A DNA stretch of 64,000 nucleotides from Selaginella moellendorffii (lineage: Eukaryota; Streptophyta; Lycopodiopsida; Selaginellales; Selaginellaceae). This document shows positions 58,250-64,000 of the stretch, in pieces. A program made the translations under genes and the position numbers. The notes under the pieces are model-generated. The model did no database searches, was not told the DNA's origin, and worked only from the letters and a program-made list of their open reading frames with translations. Numbering within the stretch: the first letter of the stretch is position 1; each line of letters opens with the position of its first letter. The stretch spans positions 1,336,834-1,400,833 of the forward strand of contig NW_003314305.1 in NCBI RefSeq assembly GCF_000143415.4, written 5' to 3'.

Positions 58250-58639
58250 ACAAGAAAGTATTTTATAATTTTAAATTAGAAATAAAACTTTTAAACTTTA
58301 GTGAGGTATTATTTAAATTTATAGAAACATATAATACATAGTAAGTTATGTGGTATTATATTTTTCCTCATCTTTTTAATTTTTAATTTTAACTTGAAGT
58401 AAACAAATACATTATTCACTCCAACATATATTTTTCCCAGCAAAGCTGGGATCTTTACTAGTCTTTTTACATATCAACTATTAAATTAAGAAGTGTTTAG
58501 AAAAGTTTATAATTTATAAACATTATACATACAAGATTTATCCCAAAATATTCAAGTATATTTTAGATATAGCAATTAACATGGTATAGGACTTGGTGAA
58601 TGTAAAACATGCCTAAGAAAGAGCTACATAATATATCAA
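58250..58639. other. AT-rich stretch matching 41690-42060
   Basis: No gene seen. It shares words such as TTAACTTGAAGTAAACAAAT with the 41.8-kb region and forms the downstream flank of the P450 relic that follows. Confidence 0.5.
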
Positions 58640-58860
58640 ATAATCAGTCTCTATTATCCATACTATATACCTCGTCTACACAAATGAATTGATGCACTTG
58701 GTTGGCTCTATGGAAAACAACTTACGAGTGTCTTTCCAGTACTTTACATATGAAGAAGTTTTAAGCCCCAATTATAGTTGAAATGGTTGCTTCAAACCAA
58801 ATTTTATGCTGTGTATGGTAAATACCTCCTTGGGCATCATTCAAATTAAGGTGGCCAACC
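58640..58860 (-). pseudogene. Old cytochrome P450 exon 1 relic
   Basis: The bases follow the region of the intact P450 coding for KHWRD...GEHFSYNY...VNFGSRP...VKEVF, with many substitutions and gaps. It is much older than the relic at 42063. It suggests that the P450 was once part of a tandem pair. Confidence 0.6.
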
Positions 58861-59127
58861 AAAGAATGGGCTTTAATCGTTATGGACCAATCCACCACAC
58901 AACACCTGTGGGCCGATTCCTCTTGTGCATAGCTTGCGGGCTGATTCCTCCCAAAAAGCGGAAGTTCATGGAGCGAATCAGCAAACCAAGAGATCCCAAC
59001 TGCTTGGAGTTCAATTGTCAAATGTGTCTTTTATGCTGATTCCTAGAGCATCATCTTTAATGCGGTAGTCATATTCAAAAGCTCCTAAGTAAACATTTTA
59101 AAATAGAAATATATCCACGTTTTACAT
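58861..59127. other. P450 3' flank
   Basis: Contains no recognised gene. It lies between the old relic and the P450 stop codon and should include the P450 3' UTR. Confidence 0.45.
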
Positions 59128-60673
59128 TTACATGATCATGTTCTTGTAGATGTCCATACGTAACCTTGGAGTGGCCATGGCTTGCAGTGGAGTCTTGAGG
59201 TAGCAAGAACTATTGAAAACCTCTTCCATGGACGGTGTCGTCCCCGGTACAAAGTTCCAGTCAAAGCCGTGAATTAGATTTGCCACGAGCAGCTCCACTG
59301 TTCGCAATCCCAGGGACATTCCCGGACACTTTCTCCGCCCGGCTCCAAATGGGAGCAGCTCAAAGTTTTGGCCTTTGACATCGATGGAGCTCCCCAAGAA
59401 GCGCTCCGGCTGGAATTGTGTGGGATTCTCCCACACTTCCGGGTCCATGTGCACGGCCCAAGCATTCACCAGGAGAGTGGTCCCTTTTGGAACGTGATAG
59501 CCGGCAACTGTGACGTCCTGGGTAGACATGCGTGGGAAAAGTAGCACTCCTGGAGGATAGCACCTAAATGTCTCCTTGAGGACAAGCTGGAGATAGTCGA
59601 GCTTTGGGAGGTCGGATTCTTGGACCATCCGGTTGCCGCCTACGACTCTGTCAAGCTCCTGCTGGAGCTTGATCAAAACCCGAGGATTGTGCATCACCGA
59701 GGCCATGAGCCACTCGCTTGTGGTGGCAGAAGTATCGGTTCCAGCGACAAGCATCTCCTGGAATGAAATTTATGGCAATCACAAAGTATAGAAGAACTCT
59801 TACCAAAAGATTTGCCTTTATGTGTGTTTCCCCCTGGACATTTGTTCCGTAGAACTCGAGCATGATATCAAGGAAGTCCTTGCATTCCCGTGTTGTCTCC
59901 TTGTGCTCGTCAATTATCTTTTGTAAGAAGTTGTCTTGCTTGGCATGGATTCGCTTGTAGCGAGGGATCTGCCAGTCTAGCCATCTCAAGTACCAAGGCA
60001 CCAAGTTGCTAACACAGGGATTCATCACCAGGTCAACAACAGAGCTCAGCATCTCCTTAAACTCTACAGCATCTCTGTCTACTTCGTCGTCACCAAAATA
60101 CCTCTTGCTCATCAAAATCCTGGACATATTGTTGAAAGCAAAATTGGATAGTAACGCCCTCATCTTCACTGGCTTGCTGCCGCCGAGAATCACTCGCAAG
60201 GCATGAGAGAGCTCCTCCTTTCTCATCCACGCGAAGGAATCTATGCACTTGGCTGTGAAAAGCTCTATAGTACACAGCTTGCGAGAGTCTCTCCAGTGCT
60301 TCCCATATGGACAAGTCCCAAGTCCCGAATAGTTGTAGCTGAAATGCTCGCCTAAAACCATGTATGGCCTGGAACCAAAATTCACGTCGTGTGTTGTAAA
60401 GACTTCCTTGACAAGCTCCTGGCTAGAGATAACCACGGTGGGCATCATTCCCAGCCTCAAGAATACAACGGGGCCATACTTTTTGGAGATATATTGTAAT
60501 CCCTTATGTGGGAGTGTTCCTGCCAATAAATGAAGGTGGCCGATCAGAGGCAGTCCCCATGGGCCTGGGGGGACGTTTTTGTGAGATTTGTAACTCCATG
60601 AGAGAACCAAGAAGAGAATTAACGCCACAAAGAGGATATACATCGGTAGCCTATGAAAGCAAAAATTGTCCAA
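59128..60673 (-). CDS. Cytochrome P450 monooxygenase, intact, CYP71-clan type
   Basis: Two exons, 60673-59804 and 59757-59128 (TTG|GTAAGA...TTCCAG|GAG, phase 0), give 499 residues, the usual plant A-type length with one intron just before the I-helix. Seen in order: an N-terminal membrane anchor (MYILFVALILFLVLSW), the hinge PPGPWGLPLIGHL, the C-helix WRDSRK, the oxygen-binding AGTDTSATT, the K-helix KETFR, FQPERF, and the heme loop FGAGRRKCPG with its cysteine ligand. All catalytic motifs are intact. Such enzymes sit on the ER and hydroxylate small molecules with electrons from a P450 reductase. The substrate cannot be told from sequence alone. The start is the ATG before the anchor. Confidence 0.93.
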
Positions 60674-60769
60674 CCTTTATTTTGCAGTGCGTGGTTTTTT
60701 TCTCCGCCACGTTGTTCTAAGTGGACTTTCTGAACATAAGAAAGATCAGATCTGTGCCTCAACAAATCT

Positions 60770-61060
60770 TCACGGCATCCTCCAAAGGAGGACTTGTCAT
60801 CAACATTTATTGGCAGTGGAAAGTGCTCATCCAGACTTTGAATTTTGGTGGTGGTTCACAATTTTTGACGAATAGGGGACAAATTGGACTCCCAGTTCCA
60901 GGCTCTAGATATATGCATCCAGCCTTCAGCACATGGCAATTGGAGCATTCGTCTAAAGTGACAACATCATCACTTGGAGATGATGTTGTCATCATGACAA
61001 AGCATGACAAAGCATTCATGACAAAGCATTCATTGAAATGAACAATATTTAAATCATACA
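60770..61060 (-). pseudogene. Pin2-like relic upstream of the P450
   Basis: Minus-strand text VTLDECSNCHVLKAGCIYLE, SPICP and PPPKFKV matches the first Pin2 unit. One of the paired cysteines is His and the reactive loop is altered. A GATGATGTTGTCATCATGAC repeat interrupts it and the second unit is missing. Confidence 0.8.
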
Positions 61061-61260
61061 AACATTACACTATACAAAGATTGCCTAACATTTCTGGGTG
61101 ACAAATTTTTTTCCAGTGTATTACAATTTTCTAAAATCCTCCACCTGGAATAACACAAAAGGTTAAGACTGGGACAAAGAAGACCTTTAGCTTGCCAACT
61201 TTGTTCCAATCGAAGGCAAGCAACACATTGGTGGGGAATCATCATTGGCAGTGGATCAAA
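61061..61260. other. Spacer matching 42830-43020
   Basis: No gene seen. It continues the P450/Pin2-relic block shared with the 42-43 kb region. Confidence 0.4.
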
Positions 61261-62245
61261 GTTTCCACTACCCAGCACCATTACGAGGACAATGGCATGT
61301 CAAGCGACTCTCGTATCTTTCATCTTCAGCAACTCCATCAAGTGCTCTTGGGTCTTCAGATGGAATGGAAAATCTGCATGTATAAAAGAAGATAAGTTCT
61401 ATCGAGAAGAGACGGAGACCTGTATAAAGGCTTTGTTTGATCTTTGATGCATATATAGGTGCAAGCGTTCCCGGTGGAAGAGTGTTCCAAGGAAGATACA
61501 TCAACGTTGATGGTGAGGTAATCGATCACGGAGGAACTGTCAACGTGAGTTCTTTCTTATCGTCTTCATTTTTTTGTTCGTGCTAGCTGCAAATGCTACC
61601 CGCAACCTGGAATTGTCAACAGGCATGCATACGATCAGTGTACACAGATATGTTTGGTTCTTTTTTCTTTCCTGGCGCGAATTTGTTGTTTAACGTACTT
61701 ATGACGAGCAGCGACTGAAAGTTTGCAGCATTCATGTCCAGCTTGTGGCGGAATATACATAGCTGGCCAGTGCCAGGAAAGCTTCGAGTGAGACATACGT
61801 GAGATTCTTGCATTCCACCGCTTTATTCTCCTAAGCCGGCCAATGAGCTTGAGTCCCGGAGAACAATGAGATCCAGAAGACCATATGCAAACTGCTATGG
61901 ACGTAAGGGAACGCGAAATCTTAAGTGTGACCTTGGAGTCGGGATTACCCCAAGGAACGTTTTGCAGCAAAACCATCACGAATGCTCCCTCCATCACTCC
62001 AGTCGACGAGGATACCGGTTAAGCGTAAACCTTGCGTAACTCCCTCTAAGCCAAAACGCACCTCGACAAAAATGCAAAAAAACTCCATCGTACTGCGCGA
62101 TATTATCTCTCTCACATGAAGCTGGTGAAACAGAGAAAGTTTTATGTCACGCAGAAACAAAAAAAACCTTCTCTGTGAATCCATGAATGTCGGTGCTGAT
62201 CCCATGGCCGTCATTTTAACACACCCGAGGAACTGAAAGACCAAG
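61260..62245. pseudogene. Scrambled copy of the unrecognised gene of 43.5-44.7 kb
   Basis: The exon VPGGRVFQGRYINVDG at 61459-61553 on the plus strand has a clean GTGAGT donor. Exons equivalent to 43547-44100 are on the minus strand at 61930-62245 (MGSAPTFMDSQRR; LRLTGILVDWSDGGSIRDGF). The mix of orientations shows rearrangement, so no functional gene is expected. Confidence 0.5.
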
Positions 62246-63966
62246 CAGGAGCTGTGCAGCTTACATAGTTTGCTCGGAAGGGCAAGCTACCAATGCTTCA
62301 CTTAATAGATCCACAATAAATCGAAGTGATCTATTATAAGGCAAGGAAACTTTGTGGCCAGCACATCGCTAACGAATTCAGTAACCAGAAAAATAAAGTT
62401 TCCACTACCTCGAAATTGCGATGTCTTTGTCGATCCTCATTACGAGGACCATGGCATTGTGAAGCGACTCTTTCGTGCTCATAAGCTTCATCAAGGTTTT
62501 CCAAGCAGCCGGTAGTCATGTAACTTCAGAGGGTCTTCAGATGGAATGGAAGAACTACACTTAACAAAAGAAGGAAAGAGGTTTCTATCCAAAATAGACA
62601 GAGACCTGTAAGGAAGGGACGTGCAAGGCTTCACTCGTGTACATTCCGCCACAAGCTTAGCACCTGGAATGAATGCTCCGCTGCTCGTAAGAGGTACATT
62701 ATAAAAAAATCGCAGCGTGCTACGCGAATAGAACAGAACCAGAAAGACCTGGAAAGCTGCACTGATCGTATGTATCCCCACAGCAGCACGAAAAATAAAT
62801 GAAAGCGAAAAAAGATTTCTTTATCGCAGCCTGGAATTGAGACATTTGCATCGTACCACTGCTCTCAGCTATCAAATCCTCGTCACAACCCCACCATCAA
62901 CATCGATGTATCCTACTTGGAACCGTCTTCCACCGGGAACACTTTCACCTATGCATAAAAAGTCTTACGCTCTTCTTATAAGCTTTTCGAGCGACTTACT
63001 TTGACATACATGAGATACTTGGATTCCACCGCTTTCCCTTGCTGTATGCTTGTAAGCAGGGCGATGAACTTGCAGTCCCGGATAGAAATTCGTCTGCAAA
63101 CTGCTATGAAAAGACAACGAGATCTTAGAGTGTGTACCTTGGACTCGGGGAACGGAGTTGAAGCCTTCACTAGCCCAAGAGATGCATTGTGCTCGAGTCT
63201 CTTGAGAACCATGTTGATCCAACACTTAAGTCTGTCCAGATTTCAGCCGTCTCGGAGTCCCATTTCATCGCCTTAGAAAAGCGTTTAAGACTGGCGTGCC
63301 TCTGCTGGAACTGCCACCTTACTGTTTCCTAAAGACTAGCGTTTCACCAGTCGATGGGAGGCTGGAGACGCAATTGTCCCGAAAGTCTGTAATGACGTTT
63401 AATTCTCGTTACAGAGATGGCATGGCTAAATCCTTGTTAGATGCTGCCGGGAGCCTTGCAATGCTCACAACGCTATAATACACGGTGATTCGCTTTGCTT
63501 CTTGGCCTGGTCTCTGATGGGACTTAAGCAATACTATGCATTGACACTTCCTTTGGCAAACAAGCGGAGAGTGTGTACCTTAAACTCGGGCGGAGTTAAA
63601 GTCCACTCCTATGTCCTTGTATCCAGGCGCTGGAACGTAGGCAAAGACACCGAAAGTGTAGCTCTGGAGTTGGTGGCTTATTTGAGCTTCTTGAAAACTG
63701 GATTCAATGTTGGACAAATTCTGAAACATAGCCAGCACTGTTTTCATTCATTCATTCATTAATTGTTTATAAGGTCTTGCAGCGCCCACCAAGAAAACAT
63801 GAGACCAACGGATTATAGTAAGGTGTTTTGATGATTTTATTTTAATGAAGATGCAACCCTCCAAATAAAGGACTGCTGTAGAATATTCCGGGAGTAAGTC
63901 ACTTTTGGATGCAGCCCTCCAAATAAAGGATTGCTGTCCCAGGCATTGTTTTAGGTCGAGGTCGCG
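62245..63966. repeat. Right arm of the 52-54 / 62-64 kb inverted repeat
   Basis: Mirrors 52450-54110. It contains the 43.0-kb block (inverted), the exon relics of 44.8-45.2 kb, and on the plus strand the 113-residue ORF copy with a frameshift (63422-63762). The promoter elements of the 140-residue gene lie at 63857-63879 and 63915-63937. Confidence 0.6.
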
Positions 63967-64000
63967 ATGGAGGCGATTGCCAGGCAGATGATGGAAGCCA
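63967..64000 (+). CDS. 5' end of a second 140-residue gene (cut by the window edge)
   Basis: ATG at 63967 followed by codons for EAIARQMMEA, the same start as the gene at 52449, with the same upstream elements. The rest lies outside the window. Confidence 0.6.
   Translation, partial: MEAIARQMMEA

Noticed and set aside
1-64000. tRNA or rRNA genes
   Set aside because: No cloverleaf with TTCRA-type T-loop context or rRNA sequence was noticed on reading. A tRNAscan run would be decisive and was not available.

Overview
The window is eukaryotic nuclear DNA from a land plant. Genes have many short introns (about 47-80 bp, GT...AG with T-rich 3' ends), and the products are plant types: P-class PPR proteins, a plant-style SHPRH-like helicase/E3 ligase, a plant P450 and potato-inhibitor-II-like proteins. 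Very short introns, compact spacing and PPR expansion point to a lycophyte such as Selaginella. That identification is inference; no marker gene proves it.

Layout. (1) 1-456: the 5' end of a CCDC174-like gene on the minus strand, sharing a 78-bp divergent promoter with the next gene. (2) 457-9438: the only intact cassette, made of an 18-exon SHPRH-like gene, a PPR-SMR gene 139 bp downstream, and a convergent secreted cysteine-rich gene that I assign to the potato inhibitor II (Pin2) family. (3) 9439-38957: further tandem copies of the cassette in various states of decay. There are three broken SHPRH copies, three broken or truncated PPR copies plus one PPR tail, and four more intact Pin2 copies. 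They are separated by a repeated intergenic unit and by relics of the 5' part of another PPR gene. (4) 39000-43000: decayed intergenic unit, AT-rich DNA, a P450 relic and a Pin2 relic. (5) 43000-48300: shuffled fragments of unrecognised genes. (6) 48948-51952: a large gene joining PPR-type modules to a C-terminal proteasome-beta/HslV-like domain. It is enclosed by inverted arms that carry its own last exon and a convergent 140-residue gene. (7) 52450-58245: more fragments, including a large palindrome with a piece of a Helentron-like mobile element (Pif1-like helicase plus endonuclease) at its centre. (8) 58250-61060: an intact P450 with an older P450 relic and a Pin2 relic on either side. (9) 61200-64000: inverted copies of the 43-45 kb and 52-54 kb fragments, ending inside another copy of the 140-residue gene.

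The genes do not form one pathway. SHPRH-like proteins act in DNA-damage tolerance and ubiquitination in the nucleus, PPR-SMR proteins usually in organelle gene expression, and Pin2 proteins outside the cell as serine protease inhibitors. The strongest leads are the PPR/proteasome-fold fusion, the Pin2 array that varies at the inhibitor reactive site, the SHPRH-PPR pair with a conserved intron just after the SHPRH stop codon, and the Helentron piece inside the palindrome. All homology statements are from reading translations by eye; no database search was run.
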